From assembly GCA_900660155.1 (NCBI GenBank), contig CABFPE010000189.1, positions 632,829 to 696,828 on the forward strand: a DNA stretch of 64,000 bases, read 5' to 3'. The notes beneath the pieces were generated by a model that was not told the DNA's origin, did not search any database, and saw nothing but the letters and a program-made list of their open reading frames with translations. Shown piece after piece: positions 47,601-59,000 of the stretch (position 1 is its first letter; every line of letters begins with the position of its first letter). The stretch comes from Hofstenia miamia. Its lineage: Eukaryota > Xenacoelomorpha > Acoela > Hofsteniidae. The position numbers were made by a program, and so were the translations under genes.

Positions 47601-50352
47601 AATATAATATTTGAAGAGCAAAATAGTGGTAAATTAGTAAAGAAGCAAAATATCGTTTAAAATATGTTTAAAATTTACGAAAAATATTAAAAATATCAAA
47701 CCTTGGGTTCCATGATATCGAGCTCTCTAGCAAGTGAAAGGAAATTCGAATTTAGCCTTCCATTAGAAACGATTTCGGTGAGTTCAACAACAGCTTCTTC
47801 ATCATCGATTATAAGGTCTTCAAATTCTAAAAATATTTGTTGTCTTCCAAGCATAAATGCCAGTTGTTTCCTTAAAGTGTCGTCAGCAGCTAAAACCGTA
47901 TCCTTGATGAGATCTACATCATTTAAGCACATAGCAAGTCGAAGAGCTTCGGGCAAGCGGTCGAAATGTCGATAAATGGAATAAGCACACTTGAGTAAAT
48001 TTGTGTTATCAGGCTCGGCAGTATATTTTACACAACTAACCTAAATAAAAATAAGCAAACAAAATTTTAATAACAAGACCTACTAAATACAAACAAACAC
48101 GAGGGAATGTTTCTGAATCACAATAAGAAAGTAAGAGATCAAGTCGTTCAACTTCCATTAACAAATCGCAGGCATCGGCTTCCACGTTATGGGCCATAAA
48201 GTAAGTAATGATTTGCTTAACAAAATCTAACAGGATTTCATTTGAACCGTTTGTATTCCATTCATTGATTAATTCAGCAGCAAGTCGCCTAACATATTCG
48301 TGGCCCCAAGCTCCCATCTCTTCCTTAAAAAAGTAATGTTACGATCGTTAAATAAATTAACATGTAAATCTTCACACATTATTAATTGCAAACCCGCATT
48401 TTAAGCATAGCAAGCTAAGTTTAAAAACCAATACTCAACAAATACAAATCATGGATTTATTTCCTTTGTCCGTGTCAGTTACGGGCCCTACCCCAGTATA
48501 TATATATACATACTAGGATAGGGCCCATAACAAAGCTGTAGGGGCACGGGCCGGGCATACGGGCTCTGTATTAACATTTGTTGTTGTTGTTCGAGCATCT
48601 TTATTCCTAAAATCATTTGTTTGATGTAAATTAGGTCTATTCTATAATATGCTTTAAAATATGCGTTGAAAAATACATCAATGGGAACAGATATTCTATA
48701 CGGTATACTTCCATACCAATCGACACAAATGTTGCTTCAAGTGATCAACAGTCATGAACATTCGTTGCGGTGCTTGAATTTGACTAGAGTCACATTTTTT
48801 ATATAGGAGCATTTAAAAGATTAAGATCAATTGGATGAATTTATTCTTCTTCATAACTTGGGCAAGGATTTCCTGTAAAAATGGCATCCAGATTTTCCTT
48901 GTACTGCTCTCTTTGTGCTAATTCAATGACATTATTGAGTATCTCACCCTGACTGCAAAGAAATAGCGGACCTTGCAGTTGCACTATAACTTCAGGAAGA
49001 AAGTGAAAGATACCATAATGAAACACAATTCCAACATCTCAATATTTATAAGCCTTCAGTTTCGAGGGTTTGCGAGAATAAATGCAATTCAGTGAACTAT
49101 TTAGCATACGTGACATTCGCGTGCGAATATAAGAAGGAATATGCGTGATATCATAGAAATATCCGCTAAAGAAAACTGTACCCAAAATATGCGTTGAATG
49201 TGCCCAAAATAGCACAGTTGAAGGTTTTCTGGTTGCATCAAGCAATATTAGTTAAATAACATTTAGCTACAAGCATAACGGGCTTAGCATACAGGCACGG
49301 ACAAGTTACGGTCCTATTTTTATAGGTACATAGGTTATATATACACTAAATTTTTTGATAGTAGCACGTATCATTACAATTATTTGCACATTCACGCTCG
49401 CCTTAGCTTTTCATGCTGGTCCAAATAGCACAAACGGCTATAGCCCTCAAAATTATATGACGGCAATAGACGTCATGAGCAATTCATTCCTTTTATGGTC
49501 CAAATGCAACATGACGTCTATAGACGTCAACACTTTTTAGAGTGCAAATATACTTTTTTAAAACATATATACACGTCTATAAAATATTAATTAGTTCTTT
49601 CAGTACAAGATAGAAAATTGAGGTTGTGCATTTTATACAAATTCAACATGACGACTATAGCCGTCAGCGAGCACGAATGTGTTAATAACTTTTCATTTAA
49701 TGCTTAGCATCACGAATAACAATGTTATACTAAGACTATTTATACATTTAGTTGTTTAATCCGTCATAGTTAATTTATTGATTTGCATTAGCAAACTGCA
49801 TATAGGAGTCAATTGAACAATGTGCATGTTAGTCCTATACACAAATCACATTAAAAAATATGTGTTAGGGAAAATAAAAAATATTTAGTGCCATTTATAT
49901 ATACGGATGCATATATAAACTATAAGTAGTATCAAAATGTCATATTTAATAAAATATACCTGTGATCCCAAAAGCCGATATTTTAAGCACTCATTCGAAC
50001 TTTCAGGGCAACAGACCATAGCTAAAACTGAAATAATGTCTGCACAATAACTTTTGTTGGCAGCTGGAGTCATGCGGGGAAATATTTCATCTCTAAACGT
50101 GTCATATTGCAAACGTAATAACTTTAAAGGTTTTGGAACAGAAGTCATTGACGAAGTTGATTCTCGAATTGTTGATCTCAAATGTTCTAATGCTGATTTC
50201 CACAAAGAAGCATCAGCCCCTTTCAATTTTTCTACGGAAGCTAAAAGTTCTTCTTGAAGGAGCTTGTCTTCTTCACTCAATTCAGGAACATCTTGCTTAG
50301 GTTTATCCTTATCTCCATTACCCTCAGGGGCAGTTTCAGATTTGGGAACCAT
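44622..50352 (-). CDS. PSMD2: 26S proteasome regulatory subunit Rpn1 (PSMD2), complete
   Basis: Scaffold of the 19S base; it binds ubiquitin-like shuttle receptors and the deubiquitinase Ubp6/USP14. Coding exons in transcript order: 49960-50352, 48084-48323, 47702-48040, 46524-47039, 45216-45926, 44622-45107, all with GT/AG borders. Total 2685 nt, 894 residues plus stop, against 908 in human. Landmarks: [14 protein letters not shown] and MTSVPKPLK near the N-terminus; [32 protein letters not shown]-type block; PC repeats such as [39 protein letters not shown] and [18 protein letters not shown]; a lysine/aspartate-rich loop ([16 protein letters not shown]); and the C-terminal [13 protein letters not shown]. 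The start is the ATG at 50350-50352; a TTTAG acceptor just upstream suggests a 5' UTR intron. All five coding introns are phase 0. No defect is seen. Confidence 0.97.
46494..46512. repeat. (TA)n tract
   Basis: Short TA repeat in a PSMD2 intron, 11 bases from the donor of the exon at 46524-47039. Confidence 0.8.
48483..48526. repeat. imperfect 17-bp inverted repeat around GGGCCC
   Basis: GGGCCCTACCCCAGTAT (48483-48499) is complementary to ATACTAGGATAGGGCCC (48510-48526) at 15 of 17 positions, with a TA-rich loop. It lies in PSMD2 intron 1. A related string, GTTACGGTCCTA, recurs near 49309, so this may be an end of a small transposon. Confidence 0.55.
48841..49245 (-). pseudogene. unrecognised coding-like stretch in PSMD2 intron 1
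   Basis: One minus-strand frame is open for about 133 codons apart from a single in-frame stop at 49039-49041. It includes [20 protein letters not shown], then [20 protein letters not shown] and ends CPSYEEE. The composition looks coding. It lies on the same strand as PSMD2 but fits no Rpn1 segment, so it may be a retrotransposed gene copy or part of a mobile element. No family recognised. Confidence 0.3.
49458..49666. promoter_or_regulatory. three TGACG-n-CTATAG-n-CGTCA palindromes
   Basis: TGACGTCTATAGACGTCA (49512-49529) is a perfect 18-bp palindrome. Two variants flank it: TGACGGCAATAGACGTCA (49458-49475) and TGACGACTATAGCCGTCA (49649-49666). The last two share the upstream context AAAT.CAACA. 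They lie in PSMD2 intron 1. They could be protein-binding sites or subterminal repeats of a decayed transposon. Confidence 0.45.
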
Positions 50353-50359
50353 AATAACT

Positions 50360-53035
50360 AAAGCAAGAGACAAATATTTATATCTGTCAGTCAGAACAGA
50401 GGAAAAAAATCCTTTACAACAAATCTCGTACAAATAAGAAATGAAGTTTTTGGGAAAAATATATATGGTTATTTGAAAACACCGTAGTAGTTTCAGTCAG
50501 AATATGGTTAATAAGCATGTATTTAGCACAAAATTTTCTTCACTAACATCTGCCAAAACGCAAAATAATTGAAGTTCTTATATAATTGCAAAATCCAATG
50601 CATTTTTGAAATATTGTAATTGAATTCAACTCCCACAGAACTTTTTGTGCATTTTAATAGATGGCAAAATAATTTTAATATGGCTACCAATGCATATTCA
50701 ATTAGATTGATGAACCTAACGTTCACTATACATACTCAATATAACAAACAATTTAAGAACATTATTGATTTAAGAGTAATTCAACTGTAACTAAGTGATG
50801 TAACAAATTAAATTTTCGACAGCAAAAAATATTCATGCATACATGTACACTATTTAGAAAAAATAATGTTCATTTTAAATTAAGAAGATTCTAAACCATG
50901 TAAAATATATTTATTGAATGACTAATTCATTAAATCGTTTTTTTAGAAACTTTATTAGTATAGAAATAAGCGGAAAATTCAGGGATATACAGGTATACAC
51001 GCATGGTCATTAAAAAATATTTATGAAATACTAAATGTGTTCATAGTGTGCTATGATAAATACATCTACCGGATTTTCATTCAATTAAGATAAAGTAAAT
51101 TTAAAGTGGAAAGATAAATCTTGTTCGACATGAATGTATATGAATTCAATGAAATGCCTAATGAAAGAATAACGTGCAAATTTTAATACGACAATATTGA
51201 ATTTCAATACGTACCTAATAATGTTAGTATTTAAGCAATACATGAGATCGAAATAAATATTAAAAAACATATATAACTTAAAATATATGTTACAAATATA
51301 TTTATGTATATTTAAAAAAATATTTTGTAACCACTACTGCATATACACTATCAATTGATTTTAATCCTTTCGCAAACATGGTGCGATGCTGTAGTTCAAA
51401 GCATTCGGTAATAAGTGAAACAACTCATCATACAAATGACAAACATTAGCTAGCACTCTGGGTATAGCTATTACTTTAGCTGACAATATATGTTCAGTAT
51501 AAATATTTTCATATATAGTTATTTAATACAATTTTTCTAATCTTATTACTTGAGCAGCTATGAAAGAGTTACTCTACTGTTTCTTCTGTTAGGAAACGTA
51601 AACAGGGAAACAGAAGATCTTGGCAAATGAATGGTTAATCAACTTCGAATGAATGTACGGACATACATTCGATAAATTACTTTATTAATTTAAACTTCAT
51701 AGATAAAAAGCGAAAAATAGATTTAGAAATGTAAAAACTCCAAAAAAATACTAATAGCCACTTTGACATTTGCAACCGTCACAATACTGAGAAATATATG
51801 ATTACGTCAGTAATGTCAATATATTTTATATAATCTGCTGTTGCTTACTTTATTATATTCCAGGTTCAGCATTTGAATGAGAAAATGACCCCAAATTACC
51901 AGATGTATCAAAACGTAATTTTGACTTATTTCCCGAACTTGTTTAACCTTAGATCAAACTTAATATCTTTAAAGGTAATGTTTTAAAAATGTGAGCAGCA
52001 CATCCGTAACTAAGACAAATGTGCTATTTAAAGAAATGCATTAAAATCTCTTCTACTAGCACAAACAATGTGTCCAACAATGCTAAGTGTTTTGGTAAAT
52101 TGCAGAGCGGTGAAAACGAGATTGCTGTTAGGTGACTAAAATGCATATTTGAATTTGCAAAAAATTAATTGTTTCTTTATCATCATTAGATATTATATTT
52201 ATTAATTTAATATAACTATATTTTAAAACAAATTCAAGCATTAAAAATTTACTTTTAAAGGTATAACAGGTGCTAAACTATAAACTTCTATTAATAATAA
52301 AATAATCATGAACAAGTATATGGATCTAATTATAAATTTGCCTAAATATAGAAAAGCAAATTCCATATTTTGCTATTTCCAAATAAGGAATCACATTGTA
52401 CAAAGTGGGAAGCTTTCCATTATTATTAAACCGTTGTCTAAAATGTAAAATGAGGAACTTTAATAGTCAAAAAGAAACAAATGTCATAAATAAATAAATT
52501 CATTGAGGTAAATTAACGCTCATTTTTGAAAAAATAATCACATTTTTCTTTCATCAGTGAATTCTTAAAAAGCTTAAAACAACATTTTTTAACATTGAAA
52601 AATAGGTTATAATATTTTTTATGATAAAATCAAATCCTATTAAGAAATTGAAGAGGGAAGAATGAGAGAACGTTGGCGGCTAAAAGTAATATATTAATCG
52701 TTTCGTATTAATTTCTTAAATGTAAGAACTTTTCTCGTTACTTAATAATTTCCATTCTCGCTCAAAATTTTTAATTCAAATGTAAAATTAATAAGTATGT
52801 TGAGTGCTTGACAAGATTTTTAGTGTGCTCAATTGAAACTATGAAATAACTAGTTTCTTGGACGGAAAATGGTTTTGATATAAATTTATGTAACCGGTGG
52901 GTTGATGGGTTGCATGACGAAAGTATTTGACTGTGGCAATACACGGACAGACATTCGGCAAATACCAACTAGATAGGGTATCAAACCCCTATGCAGCATT
53001 TAAAGAATGAGCATGCCAATAAAGAAAAATTATGC
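50360..53035. other. upstream of PSMD2, no gene recognised
   Basis: AT-rich sequence. The promoter and any 5' UTR exon of PSMD2 should be here or further right, but no clear signal is seen. Confidence 0.4.
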
Positions 53036-53039
53036 ACAA

Positions 53040-54360
53040 AATTGATAAGTGTTGGAAAATCAATCGCTCCCAGAGCTCACACTGCACCAAGTTTATATCT
53101 CACTGAGAAAACTCAAGAAAAATTCGAGTGGAGCTGATCGCCTTCCAAATTGGATATTTAAATAGAATGCCCATAACTTCGCTAGCCCTCTGAGACACAT
53201 TTATAATCTCTGCCTTAAAAATGGAACTTTTCCCGCCCTATTCAAAATATCAAAAGTGACACCACTCCAGAAAATGAAAACATTCGAAAACATGGATCAA
53301 CTTTGGCCAATATCTGTAACACCCATTCTTTCAAGATTGGTATATGACATTTTCATATCTCCAAGCTACAATAAGAATTTGCAGAAAAATTCGGATTTCG
53401 AAAATCTTCATCAACTGAATATGCACTGCACCAAATTGTTAATTTCTGTAAAAAACTCAATTAGCAAGGTCGGACTTTGTGAGAGTATTTTGCGTAGACC
53501 TCAGTAAAGCGTTTGATCGGGTTACAACAGTTTCCAGGATTTCACTCAAACATTGTCCATCTAATAAGGAGTTTCCTCTCAGATCGATTTCAATTTGTAG
53601 AACTTAATGGAATCGTATCTGGACTTGCGAATATCAGTTTAGGGGTACTATCCTTGGCCCCATTCTATTTAACATTGTTTACGACGACTTGCAGCTCACA
53701 GACATCAATTAATTACTCGTGAAGTTTGCTGATCATATCACTTGTTGTGTCCCTGGTACTGTGAATCACAACAGAGCAGATATTGTCTTACGAGAAATAG
53801 CCGAATTGTGAAAGACTAACAACTTCCTCTAAAACGAAGTTACGCGAGATGGTAATTCCTCTTCGAAAGGCTATTTTCGAACTACCACTAATAATGTCAA
53901 CTGAGCAGTTGCCATTTGTGACACTACTTGGTGTTGTTCTCGATAAGGATTTCAATTTCGTGTTGCTAGTTTATGCAAAAAAATTAAAACGCACCTACTA
54001 TATGACCAGAAAACTAATGTCGGTTGCAATATCCTCGGACGAGGCGGCACCTCGGTTTGGGGTGGTTGCTCGAAGTCGAGCTTATCGATAAGATACAGAT
54101 GAAATTTGTTAAATCAGGAATTATTACATCTTTTGTTTCATTAAACAACTCATGTTATACGCAGACCAAAAGCTCTACAGCAAGATTATGGAATCAAGAA
54201 ATCACGCGTTGATTGGTCTTATTCCTGATCGTGAAGAGTAAGCTTAGTCACCTACGGTCTAGACAACCAGCGACTAACCTCAGAGGGGTTAGCAAGAAGT
54301 TCAGAAAACTGTTTCCAGATCGTTACTTGAGCCAGTATTGTTTTTAACCTAACTGATAAG
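53040..54360 (+). mobile_element. CR1/L2-like LINE reverse-transcriptase fragment
   Basis: Pieces in order: NSSGADRLPNWIFK and NLCLKNGTFPALFKISKVTP (about 53110-53260, RT blocks 1-2), a CVDLSKAFDRV block near 53490-53530, GTILGPILFNIVYDDLQL near 53640-53700, and a KFADHITCCVPG block where YADD would be, near 53720-53755. A C-terminal tail follows with QKLYSKIMESRNHALIGLIP near 54165-54230. Stops and frameshifts occur between pieces. There is no clear simple-repeat tail and the 5' part is missing. Confidence 0.75.
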
Positions 54361-55251
54361 TAGATTGTTTTCCGGTATATTTATAATTCATTGTTATTGT
54401 TATTATTTGACAATCGCGATGAATTTGCTAAGATAATTAGAATATGAATTGCAAAATATTGTTATGAATTAAAAGTTGATGTTATTTTATCTTTTGTATA
54501 TTATGATAATTAAAAAATTAATTATTATCGCGTTTCGAACACCTTAATACGAAGCGTCCTTACTTGGCTTCGAGTAATGGGAACGATGATTTTGTAATTT
54601 TGAGCTTTTCATTATTTAATACTAGGATGCGTTTAAATGTATCAAGATTATTATGAAATTATACTATTAATAAATATACACTTCTAATATTTATTATAAA
54701 ATTTTGTTTTTAAGATATTTATTTTATACTTTGAAAGTTTGCACGTTTTTCTAATTTAGAATACTTCACATATTTTTATACAGTTGCTGAAGAATCACAG
54801 GTGGCATAACTACACCGGCTATTTTGACAAATTACAGAACAGCATGCTTAACAAACTTAGCATCTATTACGCTGAAAAAGATATCTCGATGTAAACATTG
54901 TCGCGTTTATTACGATCACTAGCTCTGACATAATGTTTGCATTCACGCATGGCTATGCCATCACAAATTGTTTCCTTTTATTTTTTAGCAATTGGGCTGC
55001 AATGTTTGCAGTCATTATACCTTCCATAAACAAAAATGAAAACCATAGAATTATTGTTAATCAAATTGATTTAATTTATATATTACGCCACGGGAAAAAT
55101 CTTGCAGTTTTATTAGTTAAGTAGTAACTATCTTTATAGTTTTTTTACTGCATTACCTAATTTACATTGTATTTCAATGTAACGTAATTCTTCGACTTAA
55201 TTGTCATGTTTTTCACTCGCAATAAGCAATGCCATTTTTAACCGTCTTTAC
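54361..55251. other. no gene recognised
   Basis: AT-rich spacer between the LINE relic and the small exon-like ORF. No terminal repeats or coding frames recognised. Confidence 0.4.
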
Positions 55252-55299
55252 TTTTTTGTCAGTCTTGTCGTTTGCAGATGTTTGTGAGGAGGCTGCCAT
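55252..55299 (-). CDS. short first-exon-like ORF, divergent from RPL14
   Basis: Sixteen codons, MAASSQTSANDKTDKK, begin with an ATG in an A-rich context (AAAATGG) and end at a GTAAAG donor. The Lys/Asp/Ser-rich start resembles the low-complexity beginnings of Rpn1 proteins, so it could be a 5' exon of PSMD2 about 5 kb upstream. However, the phase does not join directly to the acceptor before 50352, so another small exon would be needed. It starts 740 bp from the RPL14 ATG on the opposite strand. Confidence 0.25.
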
Positions 55300-56039
55300 T
55301 TTTAAAATCTTTATCTAATTTACAAAATAATAATCAATAGGTGTAAAAGCACAACCGGGTTCAATCCGTAAGGCGTGTTCCCCGTATTCATTCAAAAATG
55401 CAAAGTGAATAATGTTTACAATTGATTATAAATTAATGTAATGTGACAATTTTCAGATGTTATGAGTATTAAAGATATTTTTTTCAAAAATATTGTGGTA
55501 GGATTTGTGAATAAAGAATTCTAAATTCAATAAAATGCATAAGAAGTTTAAAAATATTTGAGTCTGATAACATAATATAATTAATATTTAAGTGTGTAAT
55601 CTTAATTATTTATAGGCAATGAATTATGACAATTAACTTATTTTTCTCCATTGAAAATGTATATATTTGTGTAAATATTGTTTTGAAATGTAGATACACA
55701 TCAATTTTATGTGTTTTATTGACTTTCTTATTGTTTTAAGGTATTTATACAACTTCTCAATGCTTAGTTTCGTCTATTTTTTATTTTTTTACGAATTTTA
55801 TTTTTTCATCGGTTTCTCATAAGTCTTCCGCACGCGGGTGGTGCACTATTCTTTACCATGAGCGTAAATATCCTGTCCAAATGAAAATTCATTTTTTATT
55901 CGTAGTTTGTGGTAACTACGTTCAATAACACATATGAGGTCTGTCAAAATGTGCTGTGTAAGCACTAGTAAATGTGTAATTTTGACAAATCTGAGTAATT
56001 TGTGTATTTAAATTTTGCTTGTTTTAGTTTGCATTATCA

Positions 56040-59000
56040 ATGTCAGAAAAGGTATTTTTTCTTTAAACTACGTGGATTTTATTTTTAATTTAGGTATACG
56101 TTGAAACTGGGCGCGTTGCTTATGTTGATCATGGAAAATATGCAGATAAACTGTGCGTTATTGTTAACGTCATCGATCAAAATAAGGTAAATTATTTTTG
56201 AAACTTAAAAAACCAAAATATGTTGAAATGTTATTCCATACACAACTTGTTCATATTAAAAATTGTTTTTAGTCAAGTGTTGCGGATTTTGTTGCTGCAT
56301 TAATTTGTCTAAAACAACTATCTTATTTGCTTAAGCCCCCTGTCACACAACTTCAAGTTGTAAATAAGCTACAAGTTTAATTCTTCATGTTGAAAATGTA
56401 CTGAGGAAATTAGGATAACCATTTTGTAAAATGTCCCGTAGGAGTCGCAATTAATAGAAAATATTAAATGGGAATCTGTTTAGTCAATTGAATCTTATTC
56501 ACCATTTCTTATTTTTCTGAAAATGAGTTTTCTCATCACCTATACTAAAGCATTTCAATTTCGACTCAATTTACCCATTTGGTCATTCTAGTGTTAAGGA
56601 AGATTTTATTGCGCCTAAACAATATCCTAGGTGCACCCATTGTCGCTAAATACGTATTTATTTATATTGTTTATTTTCAATATGTTGCTATCGTCACTGT
56701 AAACAACAATGACTGAAGAGAGATTCCAAAATTTAATGATACTTGGTGTTCACAGAATTATGCTCTTCCACAGATAATGTGACTACAGAATTATATGGTG
56801 TGCGTTTGGAAAATTAGATTTATTGTTATATTTTGTTTTATTTAGTCATGCAGGATTGTATAAACCAAGTATGGAGATAAACAAACCACGCGTAGGGCGT
56901 ACATGTAAAACTTTTTCGTGAAACATTGAAACACCCGCCGTAGACAGTTTTTTGCAAGGGGTGTGCTGTCAACAACGATGCCGCATAGCAAATGGGAGAG
57001 ATTGAACATGTAGCTGTCTATATAATAACATGTAATTAAAACAAATTTGATAGATTTTAATATATTAGTAATGCAAAATCTGCTCATATTGAAATGCATT
57101 GCAATAGTATGTATATCCAGATAACTGTTTGTGAACTCAATATAATCACATTATCTGCTTTTGGATGAACTATTCCTTTGAAAATCTGATGCTATTGTTT
57201 AAAAATCGAAAATGTACATTTTGTGCAGACAGTTTCAACATTTGCCGTTAATTTGACATTGATATTTGATATCTCGAAGATTCTACAGTCCATCCACATA
57301 CGCATAATCTTTTCAATTAATTTTTTCGTTATAGTTGAAGCCTGTGTAGTCCCTAAGCGTAGAAGACTAATGCTTCTTTACAGCATATTAACATACAAGA
57401 GCATAGTTTTACCAAAATTATGTTCATGCATTCGTAGTTTCTCTGCCGTTGTTTTTAAGATTTCTATTTAGTTTTAAAAGTGGCATCAATAGTATGCAAT
57501 ACTTCTTTGGAACTTCAATAGCTCTAAATGTCCTTCTCTAAGAATTTATTATAAACATATTTTATATTTATTTTATTGCTTCAGTTATATTATTTCCAAG
57601 TCAATTAGATAATCAAAGATTAGATAATCAATTGTATATGCAAAACAAACTACTTAAATTAAATTTTATTTTAGCTAGCGTTTTAGGCTTTGTGTGACAT
57701 TGTGGACGCATATTCGAAAGTGGTCAAAATCGTAGGAAGAAGGCCAGTTGGTTTCAAGACAATGCATTTAACAAAATTTAGAATTTCCAAGCTTTTGCAT
57801 AATTCGCATTCGAATTATACAAAAAAACTACTTCACGATGGTGGCATCATAAAGCGGTGGATGCAGACGAAGTACTTTAAGTCACTTGATCGCAAAAAAA
57901 CGGTAAATATAATTGTTTCCATTAAATATTAATTCAATATTTTTGTGTGCAATTTTTTATCTAATTAGTAAATAATCAAATTCGCAGTATGTCTATGTCG
58001 TTTATCATTTCGTCCTTTTCCTTTAATGGGTGTTGCCCATAGTAAATTCAAATGAAATTTAAATAACTTTTTCGATATCCTTTCATATTTATATAAATTT
58101 AAAATGAACAAAGGATGTTGATTAATGAAGTTTTTTTAATGTAATTTAAAAGAATTTTTAAACTGTTGCTTGTTGACTCATACAATTCATCTGCCTTGCA
58201 ATAAGGGTAATGCTATAAAATAGAAATGTGCGAATGAAAGTAACGTTTCAGTAAGTGAAAACGCCATTTTAATAATTATATTTACAGCATTAACTCGAAG
58301 TAAATTTCTTCAAGACAATGCATATTAGATGCCAAATTGTATATGTACCATATACTCATGTCAATTGTATTTGAATACAAAACTAATACATATAGTTAAT
58401 TTGGTAAATTCCAATGTTTCTCTTAGTTTGATTCAATTTTTAATCATTTTGCAATTGTTTATACGACTTTTAAAGATAATAAATATATTTGACAAAAAAA
58501 GCAAAGATATCAAACATTATTAGTGCAAAATAAATTTGAAAACTATTGTTACTGCAAATAATTATATAGGTTGTCCTATAAAAAACTGCGTTTTTTGTTT
58601 TATAGAAAATTTAAAAGAGCGTTTTTAGTTCTGTATGTTTATAATATATTTGAGTGGAATGAGTAACATTCAAAACTGTACAAATATATTAAGTAATGAT
58701 GACTGTTATTTAAATATAGTTTCCATCATTTTAAACAATTTTCTTGAAATCAACAATCAGTTCCTCCAAAGCCCTACTCATTTGATGACAAGTAGAATGA
58801 CGCATTTGCTCATCCAAAAATGTAACTTAACCCTTCTATGGTTCATCACAAATAATTACATATTGGGTACATCTAGTGACAATTGTCACACTTTTTATAT
58901 TTTAATATTCAAACATATAATTGAAGAACTAATAATTATATTCATCAGCCAAATGTTTATTTACGATATACAACACATGAATAAGGTATAATAGTATAAG

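Noticed and set aside
47703-47975. Plus-strand 90-codon ORF
   Set aside because: It is the antisense shadow of a PSMD2 exon (47702-48040), whose minus-strand frame matches Rpn1.
55336-55370. tRNA or tRNA-derived SINE suggested by a B-box-like GGGTTCAATCC at 55357
   Set aside because: No A box at a proper distance and no cloverleaf stems around it.
57223-57471. Extra coding exon in RPL14 intron 2
   Set aside because: The exon at 56094-56186 joins 57687-57902 directly in phase and in family alignment; the intervening ORF has no homology.
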